Source: Phyllobacteriaceae bacterium (GTDB lineage: Bacteria; Pseudomonadota; Alphaproteobacteria; Rhizobiales; Rhizobiaceae). From it: a DNA stretch of 64,000 nt. The stretch covers positions 102,653-166,652 of the forward strand of contig JANSXT010000008.1 of NCBI GenBank assembly GCA_024742765.1. The letters are read 5' to 3'. Below the pieces are notes generated by a model. That model made no database searches and was not told the origin of the DNA. It was given only the letters and a program-made list of their open reading frames with translations. Of the stretch, positions 10,126 to 18,790 are shown piece after piece (positions within the stretch are counted from its first letter, which is position 1; the number at the start of each line of letters is the position of its first letter). Both the position numbers and the translations under genes were made by a program.

Positions 10126-11556
10126 ATGCGCGAATTGCGCCAGTTCTATATTGACGGCCAGTGGGTCGACCCGGCCGAGGCCAACGATCTTGAGGTGCAC
10201 GATCCGGCCACCGAAGATGTCTGCGCGATGATCTCGCTGGGCTCGGCCGCCGATGTCGACCGGGCGGTCGCCGCCGCAAAGGCCGCCTTTGGCGGCTGGG
10301 CCGCTACGCCGGTCGCCGAGCGCCGCGCGGCGCTCGAACGTCTGGCGACGGTCATGAAGGCCCGTCACGAGGATCTGGCGGAAGCCATCTCGCTGGAAAT
10401 GGGTGCGCCGATCGATTTCGCCAAGGGCGAGCAGGCCGGCGCTGGTCCCTGGCATCTCAAGGGCTTTCTCGATGCGATGGATCGCTTCGCCTGGGAGGAA
10501 AAATTCTCCGACCGCGAGACCATTGTCCGCGAACCGGTCGGCGTCGTCGGTCTGATCACGCCTTGGAACTGGCCGGTCAACCAGATCGCGCTGAAGGTCA
10601 TCCCGGCGGTCGCTGCGGGCTGCACATGCGTCCTGAAACCCTCCGAGATCGCGCCGCTGTCGGCCCTGGTCTGGGCGGAGCTGATGGACGAAGCCGGCTT
10701 CCCCAAGGGCGTCTTCAATCTGGTCAATGGCGACGGACCGACGGTTGGCGAAGCCATGTCCAACCACCCCGACATCGACATGATGAGCTTCACCGGCTCG
10801 ACCCGCGCCGGCAGCGCCGTGATGTGCGGGTCGGCCGCCTCGATCAAGCGCGTGACGCTGGAACTGGGCGGCAAATCGCCCAACATCGTCTTCGCCGATG
10901 CCGACCTTCCAAAGGCGATTAAGCGCGGCGTCACCCACATGATGGAAAACACCGGCCAGTCCTGCAACGCGCCTTCGCGCATGATCGTCGAGCAGGATGT
11001 CTATGAAGAAGCCGTCGAACTGGCGAAGGAAGCCGCCGAGGCGGTGAAGGTCGGCAATCCCCGCGATGCCGGCAACCATATCGGCCCGCTCTCGTCGGCG
11101 GCCCAGTTCGACAAGGTGCAAAGCCTGATCGAAACCGGCATGGGCGAGGGCGCGCGCCTCGTCACCGGCGGCCCCGGCCGGCCGGAAGGTTTCAACCGCG
11201 GCTGGTATGCGCGGCCGACGGTCTTTGCCGATGTCACCAACGACATGACCATCGCCCGCGAGGAGATTTTCGGCCCGGTCCTGACCATGATCCCGTTTTC
11301 GGGCGGCGAGGATGAAGCCGTCGCCATCGCCAACGATACGCCCTACGGGCTCGCCGCCTATCTGTGGACGGGCGACAAGGACAAGGGCGACCGCGTCGGC
11401 CGCCGCCTGCGGGCCGGCATGGTCCGCGTCAATGGCGCCGGGCTGTCGGCGGGCCACCCGTTCGGCGGCTACAAGCAGTCCGGCAATGGCCGCGAAGGCG
11501 GCGTCTGGGGTCTTGAGGACTTCACCGAGGTCAAGGTGCTCAGCCAGCGTTACTGA
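10126..11556 (+). CDS. NAD(P)-dependent aldehyde dehydrogenase
   Basis: This is a 476-residue member of the aldehyde dehydrogenase superfamily, oxidising an aldehyde to the acid in the cytoplasm. The cofactor-binding segment ITPWNWPVNQIALKVIPA lies near residue 145, KPSEIAPLSA near 171, and FTGSTRAG near 222. The catalytic residues are Glu246 in LELGGKSPN and Cys280 in NTGQSCNAPSRM. The substrate cannot be told from sequence; relatives act on a range of aliphatic and aromatic aldehydes. GACAGGAGCG before the ATG is a good ribosome binding site. The 94-base gap after truB may hold its own promoter. It is followed one base later by the GNAT gene, so those two are probably one transcript. Confidence 0.93.
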   Translation: MRELRQFYIDGQWVDPAEANDLEVHDPATEDVCAMISLGSAADVDRAVAAAKAAFGGWAATPVAERRAALERLATVMKARHEDLAEAISLEMGAPIDFAKGEQAGAGPWHLKGFLDAMDRFAWEEKFSDRETIVREPVGVVGLITPWNWPVNQIALKVIPAVAAGCTCVLKPSEIAPLSALVWAELMDEAGFPKGVFNLVNGDGPTVGEAMSNHPDIDMMSFTGSTRAGSAVMCGSAASIKRVTLELGGKSPNIVFADADLPKAIKRGVTHMMENTGQSCNAPSRMIVEQDVYEEAVELAKEAAEAVKVGNPRDAGNHIGPLSSAAQFDKVQSLIETGMGEGARLVTGGPGRPEGFNRGWYARPTVFADVTNDMTIAREEIFGPVLTMIPFSGGEDEAVAIANDTPYGLAAYLWTGDKDKGDRVGRRLRAGMVRVNGAGLSAGHPFGGYKQSGNGREGGVWGLEDFTEVKVLSQRY

Positions 11557-11557
11557 G

Positions 11558-12022
11558 ATGGATGCCATCGAGATCAGGCAAGACGATCTGCGCGGTCCCG
11601 AGATCGCCGCGCTTCTGACGCGCCACATGGACCACATGCTCGCCATCACGCCGGCGGACAGTGTCTACGCGCTCGATCTCGATGCCCTGCGCGTGCCGGA
11701 GATCACCTTCTGGAGCGCCTGGATCGACGGAGAGCTTGTCGGCTGCATCGCGCTCAAGGATCTGGGCGGTGGCCATGGCGAGATCAAGTCGGCGCACACG
11801 GTCGCCGAACGACGCGGCGCCGGCATCGGCCGGGCACTCGTTGCGCATCTGATCGATGAGGCGCGCATCCGTGGCATGAGCCGGCTCAGCCTCGAGACGG
11901 GCAAGACGGAGCATTTCCGGCCCGCCCAGGAGCTTTATCGCCGCTTCGGCTTTGAGGAGACCGGGCCGTTTGGCGATTACGGTCCCGACCCGCATTCCTT
12001 CTTCATGACACGGCTACTGTGA
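11558..12022 (+). CDS. GNAT family N-acetyltransferase
   Basis: This 154-residue protein belongs to the GCN5-related acetyltransferases, which move an acetyl group from acetyl-CoA to an amine. The acetyl-CoA binding motif is RRGAGIGRALVAHLIDEAR in the centre, followed by LSLETGKTEHFRPAQELYRR and GFEETGPFGDYGPDP, a C-terminal pattern shared with many small uncharacterised GNATs. The ATG at 11558 directly follows the aldehyde dehydrogenase stop, implying coupling. Its 3' end overlaps the convergent serine hydrolase gene by 9 bases. The acceptor substrate is unknown. Confidence 0.85.
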   Translation: MDAIEIRQDDLRGPEIAALLTRHMDHMLAITPADSVYALDLDALRVPEITFWSAWIDGELVGCIALKDLGGGHGEIKSAHTVAERRGAGIGRALVAHLIDEARIRGMSRLSLETGKTEHFRPAQELYRRFGFEETGPFGDYGPDPHSFFMTRLL

Positions 12023-13183
12023 CCCTGCGAGTTGTTGAAGGGCCCTGCCGTAGAGCGACAGGACGTCACTCTCGGCAATCGCTTGGCGGGCATTGACGGT
12101 AACCACCAGACAGACGGTCCGGCCATCTTTGGCTGTCGCATGGGTGGAGAGGTTCAAGACTCCGATCTCGCTGCCGCCCTTGAAGGCTGCTTGGTCCCAT
12201 TCGGCACGACGCGCCGGTCCTGCATTGATGCTGATCACGTCCAGATCGGCCACCTCTTCCAGAAGCGCACACAGTCGGCGCGCCGGCACATGCCATTGCA
12301 CGCCTTCGTCGTGGACACCGAGAAGGGATGGGTCGGGCAGGGGTGCTGCGGCAAGTTCGCCGGGCATGGTCGCGCGCCATTTCGGGTCCGAGACGTAGCG
12401 TTCGCGCAATTCGGCGTCGCCCTTGAGCACGAAAAACTCCCGCGTCGTGAGCAGCATGTCGACGCCGAGTGCTTCGGCGACCGCGTCTCGGCCCACGATG
12501 CGCATCATCAGGTCTGTCGCCGTATTGTCGCTCTGTGCGATCATCAGCGCCGCGACCGAATGGACGGTCAGCGGCGAGCCGGTGGGCATCGTATGCAACA
12601 GGCCGGAGCCAAGCGACCGGTCGCCGTCTTCGAGCCGAACCACGTCTTCCCACGAACGCCCGCCGGCTTCGATTTGCCGCTTGAGTGCGGCCAGCACGCC
12701 GAGCTTGAACGCAGAGCCGACAGCCAGTGGTTCATCGGCGTTCCTTTCGGCGACCGTTTCGCCGTCGGTGATGACCAGATAGGCGATCTTGCCGGGCAGT
12801 GCGGCGATCGCCTCAAGCGTGGCGTCGAAATCTTCGGTCAGCGCCGTGGGCGGCTCGAAAAACAGGGCAACAATCTGCCCGTCCGCATCCAGTGTGATCC
12901 GGACAGGAATGGCATGGGTTTCCGTTTCCAGCCGGTATTGTCCAGCTTCGCCGGCGAGCGAGACCATTGCGCCATATTCAGCGCGCAGCGATTCCGAAAT
13001 GCCGCGCAGCCGGGCGATCGGCAGAATGTTCAGAAATGCCGGACTGAACTGGTCGGTTTCGATCCGGTCACCCGAGTAAATGTCGCCGATCAGCGCTTTT
13101 TCGGTTTCATCGGCCATCAGCGGCACCGCTGTCATGGCAAGGGCAAGAAAGGCGGCAATCCATATTGCGGTCCACTTCGTCAT
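12014..13183 (-). CDS. Exported serine hydrolase, class A beta-lactamase-like fold
   Basis: The 389-residue protein has a Sec signal peptide (cleavage likely after residue 24 at MA-DE), a small N-terminal domain to about residue 125, and a C-terminal penicillin-recognising domain. The active-site triads are visible: Ser157-x-x-Lys160 in GSAFK, SDN at 218-220, and Lys335-Gly-Gly in the KTG position. The class A omega-loop motif ExxLN with the deacylating Glu is not seen, so it is probably a peptidase or esterase rather than a true beta-lactamase. It is likely periplasmic. It is transcribed against the aldehyde dehydrogenase-GNAT pair and divergently from rpsO, sharing a 149-base upstream region with it. 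Confidence 0.8.
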   Translation of the reverse strand: MTKWTAIWIAAFLALAMTAVPLMADETEKALIGDIYSGDRIETDQFSPAFLNILPIARLRGISESLRAEYGAMVSLAGEAGQYRLETETHAIPVRITLDADGQIVALFFEPPTALTEDFDATLEAIAALPGKIAYLVITDGETVAERNADEPLAVGSAFKLGVLAALKRQIEAGGRSWEDVVRLEDGDRSLGSGLLHTMPTGSPLTVHSVAALMIAQSDNTATDLMMRIVGRDAVAEALGVDMLLTTREFFVLKGDAELRERYVSDPKWRATMPGELAAAPLPDPSLLGVHDEGVQWHVPARRLCALLEEVADLDVISINAGPARRAEWDQAAFKGGSEIGVLNLSTHATAKDGRTVCLVVTVNARQAIAESDVLSLYGRALQQLAGSQ

Positions 13184-13230
13184 TGCGGGCTTCCCTTGGC
13201 GTTGAAAATACAGTATGCGCGCTCAAGGTT

Positions 13231-13254
13231 CGACAATGCCAGGGCATTTTGTCG
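13231..13254 (+). other. Hairpin in rpsO leader
   Basis: CGACAA (13231-13236) pairs with TTGTCG (13249-13254) and TGCC pairs with GGCA inside, leaving a TT bulge and a two-base AG top that would open to a larger loop. It lies about 80 bases upstream of the rpsO ATG. S15 represses its own mRNA through a leader structure in several bacterial groups, so this could be part of such an element; alternatively it may overlap the promoter. Confidence 0.3.
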
Positions 13255-13332
13255 TATCCTCATGGCCCTTGCTGGACGACATCCCGGCAATGGGCGTCTT
13301 CAAACCCCTTGTAAGTTCTGAAAGGAAACACG

Positions 13333-13602
13333 ATGTCGATTACTGCCGAGCGCAAAGCCGAGCTGATCCAGAAATTTGCGACCAAGAGCGGCGACACCGG
13401 TTCGCCCGAAGTGCAGGTCGCTGTTCTGACCGAACGGATCAACAACCTCACCGAGCATTTCAAGGACCACAAGAAGGACAACCACTCGCGGCGTGGCCTT
13501 CTGAAGATGGTCTCCCAGCGGCGCAAGCTGCTGGACTATGTGCGCGGCAAGGAAGAGGCGCGCTACCAGGCCCTGATCAAGGAACTGGGCATCCGCCGCT
13601 GA
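13333..13602 (+). CDS. rpsO: 30S ribosomal protein S15
   Basis: S15 binds the central domain of 16S rRNA early in 30S assembly. The 89-residue protein has the usual length and the hallmark segments [37 protein letters not shown] and [21 protein letters not shown] before the ATG is the ribosome binding site. It is followed by structured non-coding sequence and pnp, the ancient rpsO-pnp arrangement. It must have its own promoter in 13184-13332, because the gene immediately upstream is on the other strand. Confidence 0.98.
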   Translation: MSITAERKAELIQKFATKSGDTGSPEVQVAVLTERINNLTEHFKDHKKDNHSRRGLLKMVSQRRKLLDYVRGKEEARYQALIKELGIRR

Positions 13603-13610
13603 ACCAATTC

Positions 13611-13635
13611 GGGCGGGCTCTTCAAGGGTCCGCCC
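13611..13635 (+). terminator. Terminator-like hairpin after rpsO
   Basis: GGGCGG (13611-13616) pairs with CCGCCC (13630-13635) just after the rpsO stop. Only two T residues follow, so it is a weak intrinsic terminator at best and may attenuate read-through into pnp or protect the rpsO 3' end. Confidence 0.45.
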
Positions 13636-13670
13636 TTGCCCCATTCAGGCGGGGGACATTTCGCCTGTCA

Positions 13671-13707
13671 GGCCGGCGCGGACGCTGAAGACAGCGGCGC
13701 GCCGGCC
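13671..13707 (+). promoter_or_regulatory. Strong hairpin in the pnp leader, candidate RNase III site
   Basis: GGCCGGCGCG (13671-13680) pairs perfectly with CGCGCCGGCC (13698-13707); inside it CGCTG (13683-13687) pairs with CAGCG (13692-13696) around the loop AAGA. The result is a long, nearly uninterrupted stem 180 bases upstream of the pnp start. In E. coli RNase III cuts a leader stem of pnp mRNA and PNPase then triggers decay of its own message; a similar role here is inference. A smaller stem (CAGGCG 13646-13651 with CGCCTG 13662-13667) precedes it. Confidence 0.5.
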
Positions 13708-13886
13708 GCCTCAGAACCGCGTTGGAGCCGCGGGGCAGGATTGCCGGTTGCTTGCAGGGACGAGGGCGCGTGTGCCGCGCCGATCACTGACAAGCATCCA
13801 GTCGTCTTGCCCGGGCCCAGGTTCAACAACCCAAGCCTGGCGCGCTGGCCCTTGGCCGGCATTGCGCCCTTATTGAAGGACAAGAC

Positions 13887-16022
13887 ATGTTCGATCACCA
13901 CAAAGTGGAACTGGAGTGGGGCGGACGCCCGCTCACGCTGGAAACCGGCAAGATCGCCCGGCAGGCCGATGGCGCCGTCCTGGCAACCTATGGCGAGACC
14001 GTTGTTCTCGCCACCGTCGTCTCCGAAAAGAGCCCGCGCGAAGGCCGCGACTTTTTCCCGCTGACGGTCAACTATCAGGAAAAGACCTTCGCCGCCGGCA
14101 AGATCCCCGGAGGCTTCTTCAAGCGTGAAGGCCGCCCGTCGGAAAAGGAAACGCTGACCTCGCGCCTGATCGACCGGCCGATCCGCCCGCTCTTCGCCCC
14201 CGGCTACAAGAACGAGACGCAGGTCGTTCTCACCGTTCTGCAGCACGATCTCGAAAACGATCCCGACATCGTCGCGATGATCGGCGCATCGGCCGCGCTG
14301 ACCATTTCCGGCGTGCCCTTCATGGGCCCGATCGGCGCCGCCCGCGTCGGCTACATCAACGATGAGTTCGTCCTGAACCCGCATGTCGACGAGATGGAGG
14401 AAACCGATCTCGACCTCGTCGTCGCCGGCACCGCCGATGCGGTTCTGATGGTTGAATCCGAAGCCAGCGAACTGGACGAGGAAACCATGCTGGGCGCCGT
14501 CATGTTCGGCCAGCAGGCGTTCCAGCCGGTCATCAACGCGATCATCAAACTCGCCGAAGTGGCCGCCAAGGAACCGCGCGACTATGTGCCCGAGGATCTG
14601 TCCGAACTCGAAGCGACGATGGGCGGCCTGATCTCGGACGAACTGGCCGAGGCCTACAAGATCACCGACAAGGGTGCGCGTTACAACGCCATCGACGCGG
14701 CGATGAAGAAGGTCTTCGAGACGCTCTATCCCGAAGGCGCCGAGAACCCGGCCTGGAACCCCGAGCAGATCAAGTCGGTCTTCAAGGATCTTCAGGCCAA
14801 GGTCGTGCGCGGCAACATCCTCAAGACCAAGACGCGCATCGACGGCCGCGACCTGTCGACTGTCCGCCAGATCGTCTCCGAAGTCGGCGTCTTCCCGCGC
14901 ACCCACGGTTCGGCCGTGTTCACCCGCGGCGAGACCCAGGCGATGGTCGTGGCGACGCTGGGCACCGGCGAGGACGAGCAGTTCGTCGATTCGCTCACCG
15001 GCACCTACAAAGAAAACTTCATGCTGCACTACAACTTCCCGCCCTATTCGGTCGGTGAAGCGGGCCGCATGGGCTCGCCCGGCCGCCGCGAGATCGGCCA
15101 CGGCAAGCTGGCATGGCGCGCCGTTCATCCGGTGCTGCCCGAAGCCGAGGAATTTCCCTACACGCTGCGCATCGTCTCCGAGATCACCGAATCCAACGGC
15201 TCGTCCTCGATGGCGACCGTCTGCGGCACCTCGCTGGCGCTGATGGATGCGGGCGTGCCGCTCAAGGCGCCGGTGGCGGGCATCGCCATGGGCCTGATCC
15301 TGGAGGGCGACGAATTCGCCGTCCTGTCGGACATTCTCGGTGACGAGGACCATCTGGGCGACATGGACTTCAAGGTCGCCGGCACTGCCGAGGGCATCAC
15401 CTCGCTGCAGATGGACATCAAGATCGCAGGCATCACCGAAGAGATCATGAAGATCGCGCTCGAGCAGGCAAAGGGCGGCCGCGCGCACATTCTGGGCGAG
15501 ATGGCCAATGCGCTGTCGGAAAGTCGCGCGGAACTGGGCGAGTTCGCCCCGCGTATCGAGGTGATGAACATCCCGGTCGACAAGATCCGCGACGTGATCG
15601 GCTCGGGCGGCAAGGTGATCCGCGAGATCGTCGAAAAGACCGGCGCCAAGATCAACATCGAAGACGATGGCACGGTGAAGATCGCGTCCTCGTCGGGCAA
15701 GGAGATCGAAGCCGCCAAACAGTGGATCCACACGATCGTCGCCGAGCCCGAAGTGGGCGAGATCTATCAGGGCACGGTCGTCAAAACCGCCGATTTCGGC
15801 GCCTTCGTCAACTTCTTCGGCCCCAAGGACGGTCTGGTCCACATCTCCCAGCTCGCCCAGGAGCGCGTCGGCAAGACCACCGATGTCGTTAAGGAAGGCG
15901 ACAAGGTGTTCGTCAAGCTGATGGGCTTTGACGAGCGCGGCAAGGTCCGCCTGTCGATGAAGGTCGTCGATCAGGAGACCGGCAAGGAGATCGAGCGCAA
16001 GAAGGAAAAGGCCGACGACTGA
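13887..16022 (+). CDS. pnp: Polyribonucleotide nucleotidyltransferase (PNPase)
   Basis: PNPase degrades RNA 3' to 5' using phosphate and can add tails in reverse; it acts as a trimer. The 711 residues contain two RNase PH domains, the first with [20 protein letters not shown], the second with [17 protein letters not shown] and [20 protein letters not shown] domain follows ([20 protein letters not shown], about 565-585), then a C-terminal S1 domain ([20 protein letters not shown]). Length is normal. A strong terminator follows at 16047-16075, so pnp ends this transcription unit. Confidence 0.98.
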   Translation: MFDHHKVELEWGGRPLTLETGKIARQADGAVLATYGETVVLATVVSEKSPREGRDFFPLTVNYQEKTFAAGKIPGGFFKREGRPSEKETLTSRLIDRPIRPLFAPGYKNETQVVLTVLQHDLENDPDIVAMIGASAALTISGVPFMGPIGAARVGYINDEFVLNPHVDEMEETDLDLVVAGTADAVLMVESEASELDEETMLGAVMFGQQAFQPVINAIIKLAEVAAKEPRDYVPEDLSELEATMGGLISDELAEAYKITDKGARYNAIDAAMKKVFETLYPEGAENPAWNPEQIKSVFKDLQAKVVRGNILKTKTRIDGRDLSTVRQIVSEVGVFPRTHGSAVFTRGETQAMVVATLGTGEDEQFVDSLTGTYKENFMLHYNFPPYSVGEAGRMGSPGRREIGHGKLAWRAVHPVLPEAEEFPYTLRIVSEITESNGSSSMATVCGTSLALMDAGVPLKAPVAGIAMGLILEGDEFAVLSDILGDEDHLGDMDFKVAGTAEGITSLQMDIKIAGITEEIMKIALEQAKGGRAHILGEMANALSESRAELGEFAPRIEVMNIPVDKIRDVIGSGGKVIREIVEKTGAKINIEDDGTVKIASSSGKEIEAAKQWIHTIVAEPEVGEIYQGTVVKTADFGAFVNFFGPKDGLVHISQLAQERVGKTTDVVKEGDKVFVKLMGFDERGKVRLSMKVVDQETGKEIERKKEKADD

Positions 16023-16046
16023 TCCTCATCGGCCGATGAAACCGGA

Positions 16047-16075
16047 AACGCGGGGCAGGGCCCCGCGTTTTTCGT
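16047..16075 (+). terminator. Rho-independent terminator after pnp
   Basis: AACGCGGGGC (16047-16056) pairs with GCCCCGCGTT (16060-16069) around a three-base AGG loop, followed by further T residues. The stem is GC-rich and the T run is good. It closes the rpsO-pnp unit; the next gene begins 14 bases on, so that gene needs read-through or its own promoter. Confidence 0.85.
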
Positions 16076-16088
16076 TTGGAGAACCATT

Positions 16089-17141
16089 GTGGACAGATCG
16101 GCAAAAACGCTGCTTGTGCCGTTCGCGACCGGCGACGTCGCGCCACCGGCGGCCGAAAGTGACTGGCTGTTTCTCAATGCCGTGGATCTGGGCGCTGCCG
16201 GCGATCTGTTCGAGCAGGTTCGGCTTTGCTGCGTGCAGCCATCGCGCCCCCGGTTTCTTGCCCTGGAACGGGCCGGCCACGAGGTTTGGCCCAATGCGCC
16301 TGTGGATGAACCGTTCGACGGCGCGCTTGTGCTGCTCGGCAAGCACCGACGGTTGAACGAGGCGATGATCGCAAAGGCCAATGACGCGGTTCGGCCCGGC
16401 GGTCTCGTCATCATTGCGGGCGACAAGGCCGTGGGGGCGGCCAGCGCCCGCAAATGGGCCGGCGGACAGGTGGCGCTTGGCGGCTCACTTGCCAAACATC
16501 ACGGCATCGCGTTCTGGTTTCCGGCCACCGAAGGCGCGTTCGCAAACGTCGCGCTTGCGCAGACGGAGCCGGCGCCTGGCTTTGCCGCGGCGCCCGGCAT
16601 GTTTTCGCCGGACAAGGTCGATGCAGGATCGGCGCTGCTCGCCGAAAATATTGACGGCCGGATCGCCGGCGCTGTGGCCGATTTCGGCGCCGGCTGGGGC
16701 TATCTGTCCGGCGCTGTCCTGGCGCAGGCGAAACCGGCTTCGCTCGATCTGATCGAAGCCTACAGGCCGGCTCTCGACCAGGCGCTTGCCACCCTCTCGT
16801 CGCTCAGGGGTGAAGTGCCCGTCACCGGTCACTGGCTTGACGTGACGACCGAGCCCATGCCGGGCCCGTTTGACTGGGTGGTGATGAACCCGCCCTTTCA
16901 CACGGGCCGCGCGAGCGAACCCGATCTCGGCCGCGCTTTCATCGCGGCGGCCGCGCGCGCGCTCAAGCCTTCAGGCCGGCTCTTGATGGTGGCCAACCGG
17001 CGCCTGCCCTATGAAAAGACGCTTCGTGACCGCTTCGCATCCTTTGAAGAGCGCGCGGTGCGCGACGGTTTCAAGCTGGTCGAGGCATCCCGGCCACGCC
17101 GGAGCAAGGGTCAGGACGCTGCTGCCAGCGCCTGGGGCTGA
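16089..17141 (+). CDS. Class I SAM methyltransferase, RsmC/RlmG-like
   Basis: The 350-residue protein looks like the small-subunit or large-subunit rRNA guanine-N2 methyltransferase family (RsmC/RlmG). It has an N-terminal degenerate methyltransferase-like half and a catalytic C-terminal half with the SAM-binding region ADFGAGWGYLSGAVL (about 198-212) and the active-site motif WVVMNPPFHTGR (about 258-269). The start is GTG 16089, preceded by TTTGGAGAACC, which contains GGAG. Its 3' end overlaps the convergent GGDEF-EAL gene by 31 bases. Whether the target is 16S G1207 or another guanine cannot be decided here. Confidence 0.83.
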   Translation: MDRSAKTLLVPFATGDVAPPAAESDWLFLNAVDLGAAGDLFEQVRLCCVQPSRPRFLALERAGHEVWPNAPVDEPFDGALVLLGKHRRLNEAMIAKANDAVRPGGLVIIAGDKAVGAASARKWAGGQVALGGSLAKHHGIAFWFPATEGAFANVALAQTEPAPGFAAAPGMFSPDKVDAGSALLAENIDGRIAGAVADFGAGWGYLSGAVLAQAKPASLDLIEAYRPALDQALATLSSLRGEVPVTGHWLDVTTEPMPGPFDWVVMNPPFHTGRASEPDLGRAFIAAAARALKPSGRLLMVANRRLPYEKTLRDRFASFEERAVRDGFKLVEASRPRRSKGQDAAASAWG

Positions 17142-18700
17142 AGCGTCGGAGGCGGCGCGTCGGCAACCACCGCCGGTTCGCCGCCGCGGTGCTGATGCTT
17201 GATGGCCGACAAGGGTTGCGGCTTGCCGAAAAGATAGCCCTGCATGATCGTGCAGCCGGCCGCGCGCAACAGCATTGCCTGTTCCTCGGTTTCCACGCCC
17301 TCTGCCACAACCGATGCGCCCATCGACCGCGCCATGCCGACGATCGATGCGACCATCGTGCTGGCGCCCGGGTCTTTTTCGGTCAGGCGGTCGACGAAGG
17401 ACTTGTCGATCTTCAGCGTGTTGAAGCGCAACTCGGTCAGCGTCGACAGGTTCGAATAGCCCGTGCCGAAATCGTCGATCGCAAGCTGGATGCCCAGATC
17501 GCGCAACTGGCCCAGCAGGCGCCGGATTTCCGAATGGTTGCGGATCAAAAGCGTTTCGGTCACCTCGATTTCCAGCCGGTCGGGCCGGGTCTCCGTGCCG
17601 TTGATCAGCCGGCCGAGATTGGACACGAAATCGTCGCGGTTGAACTGGGCCGGCGAGACATTGGCTGAGACCGTCACATGATCGGGCAGTTCGTCCAAAT
17701 CCTCGCAGACCTGGTGCAGCACGAAGTCGCCGATCTGCTGGATCAGGCCGCACTGCTCGGCGATCGGAATGAACTCCGATGGCGGAATGGCTCCGTTCTG
17801 GTGGTGGTTCCAGCGCAGCAGCGCCTCATAGCCGACGGTCTCGCCGGTCACGGCATGGACCTTCGGCTGGTAGTGCAGCATCAGCTCGTTGCGTTGCATC
17901 GCGCCGCCGAGCTCGGCCTCGATCCAGTGGCGGTAGGCGGCGACCTGTGTCATCTCGGGATGATAGATCGACCATGTGCCGCGACCGGTGGCGCGCGATG
18001 TCGAACGCGCCAGATTGGCATGGCGCAGGATGCGCTCCATCGGCGGGCGGTTCTTGTGGATTTCCGCGACGCCCGCATTCCAGAAGACCGAATGCGACGC
18101 ATTGCCGACCCGCACCGGCAGCGACAGAACGCCGAGCAGGGCCTCGGTCGCCGCGCGCAGCTCGCGGTCATCGTGATTGGCCGCCAGCACGATGACGAAC
18201 TCGCCGCCGCTGGTGCGTGCCGCAAGGCCGGTATCGCCGACCACGCGCCGCAACCGGTCGCCGAACACGCGCAACAGCGAGTCGCCCGTTTCCATGCCGT
18301 GGGTTTCGTTGAATTCGCGCAGGGAATCGAAGTCGAGGCTGATCAGGAAGAAGCGGTTCATCCGGCTCGGACCGCCGCCCTGTTCGAGATAACCGTCCAG
18401 TTCCTCGGCCAGCCCCTTGCGGGACAGAAGATCGGTCACCGGATCGACGTTCAAAAGCGCTTCATAGCTCTGGCTGGTGTCGTCGCCGCCGGCGAAATAC
18501 GCGTGTGCCGTGCCGGCGCCGGCCAGCGATGCCAGACCGAGCACGATCGCGCCGAACGTCGCCGCGTCGCGATAGCTGCTCAGCGTCATGCCTGCCATGT
18601 CCAGAGCCCACAGCGCGAGCATTGCCGCGCCCATGCCGCTGGAAAAGATGGTCAGTGCGCGGAAGATGCGGGTCTGTCGGGGTACGATGCTGCGCGTCAT
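17111..18700 (-). CDS. Membrane protein with degenerate GGDEF and intact EAL domains
   Basis: This 529-residue protein probably degrades cyclic di-GMP. Two membrane segments lie near residues 13-40 and 45-68, then a GGDEF domain whose active motif reads TSGGEF at 163-168 instead of GGDEF, so diguanylate cyclase activity is doubtful. The EAL domain has its key residues: EALLRW (292-297), SANVSP, EVTETLL, IDDFGTGYS (408-416), KIDKSFV and EGVET. The GGDEF part may bind GTP as an activator, as in some known EAL proteins. A proline-rich tail ends the protein. It is monocistronic and convergent with the methyltransferase gene. The likely output is motility or surface attachment. Confidence 0.9.
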   Translation of the reverse strand: MTRSIVPRQTRIFRALTIFSSGMGAAMLALWALDMAGMTLSSYRDAATFGAIVLGLASLAGAGTAHAYFAGGDDTSQSYEALLNVDPVTDLLSRKGLAEELDGYLEQGGGPSRMNRFFLISLDFDSLREFNETHGMETGDSLLRVFGDRLRRVVGDTGLAARTSGGEFVIVLAANHDDRELRAATEALLGVLSLPVRVGNASHSVFWNAGVAEIHKNRPPMERILRHANLARSTSRATGRGTWSIYHPEMTQVAAYRHWIEAELGGAMQRNELMLHYQPKVHAVTGETVGYEALLRWNHHQNGAIPPSEFIPIAEQCGLIQQIGDFVLHQVCEDLDELPDHVTVSANVSPAQFNRDDFVSNLGRLINGTETRPDRLEIEVTETLLIRNHSEIRRLLGQLRDLGIQLAIDDFGTGYSNLSTLTELRFNTLKIDKSFVDRLTEKDPGASTMVASIVGMARSMGASVVAEGVETEEQAMLLRAAGCTIMQGYLFGKPQPLSAIKHQHRGGEPAVVADAPPPTLQPQALAAAS

Positions 18701-18790
18701 TCTTGCCTCTCACGGGCAAACTGGCAGCAAAACCCTAAGAAGGGGTGAAATGAACGGTGCTGGCACGCAGGGGTTGCGGTCCCGTGCAGC

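Noticed and set aside
9736..11649. Long minus-strand frame across truB and the aldehyde dehydrogenase gene
   Set aside because: Antisense shadow; the plus-strand genes are certain.
13668..15842. 724-codon open frame on the minus strand across pnp
   Set aside because: It lies wholly opposite a highly conserved gene, its protein is compositionally odd (Asp, His, Arg, Gly rich) and matches the reverse of pnp codon bias. It is a shadow frame of GC-rich DNA.
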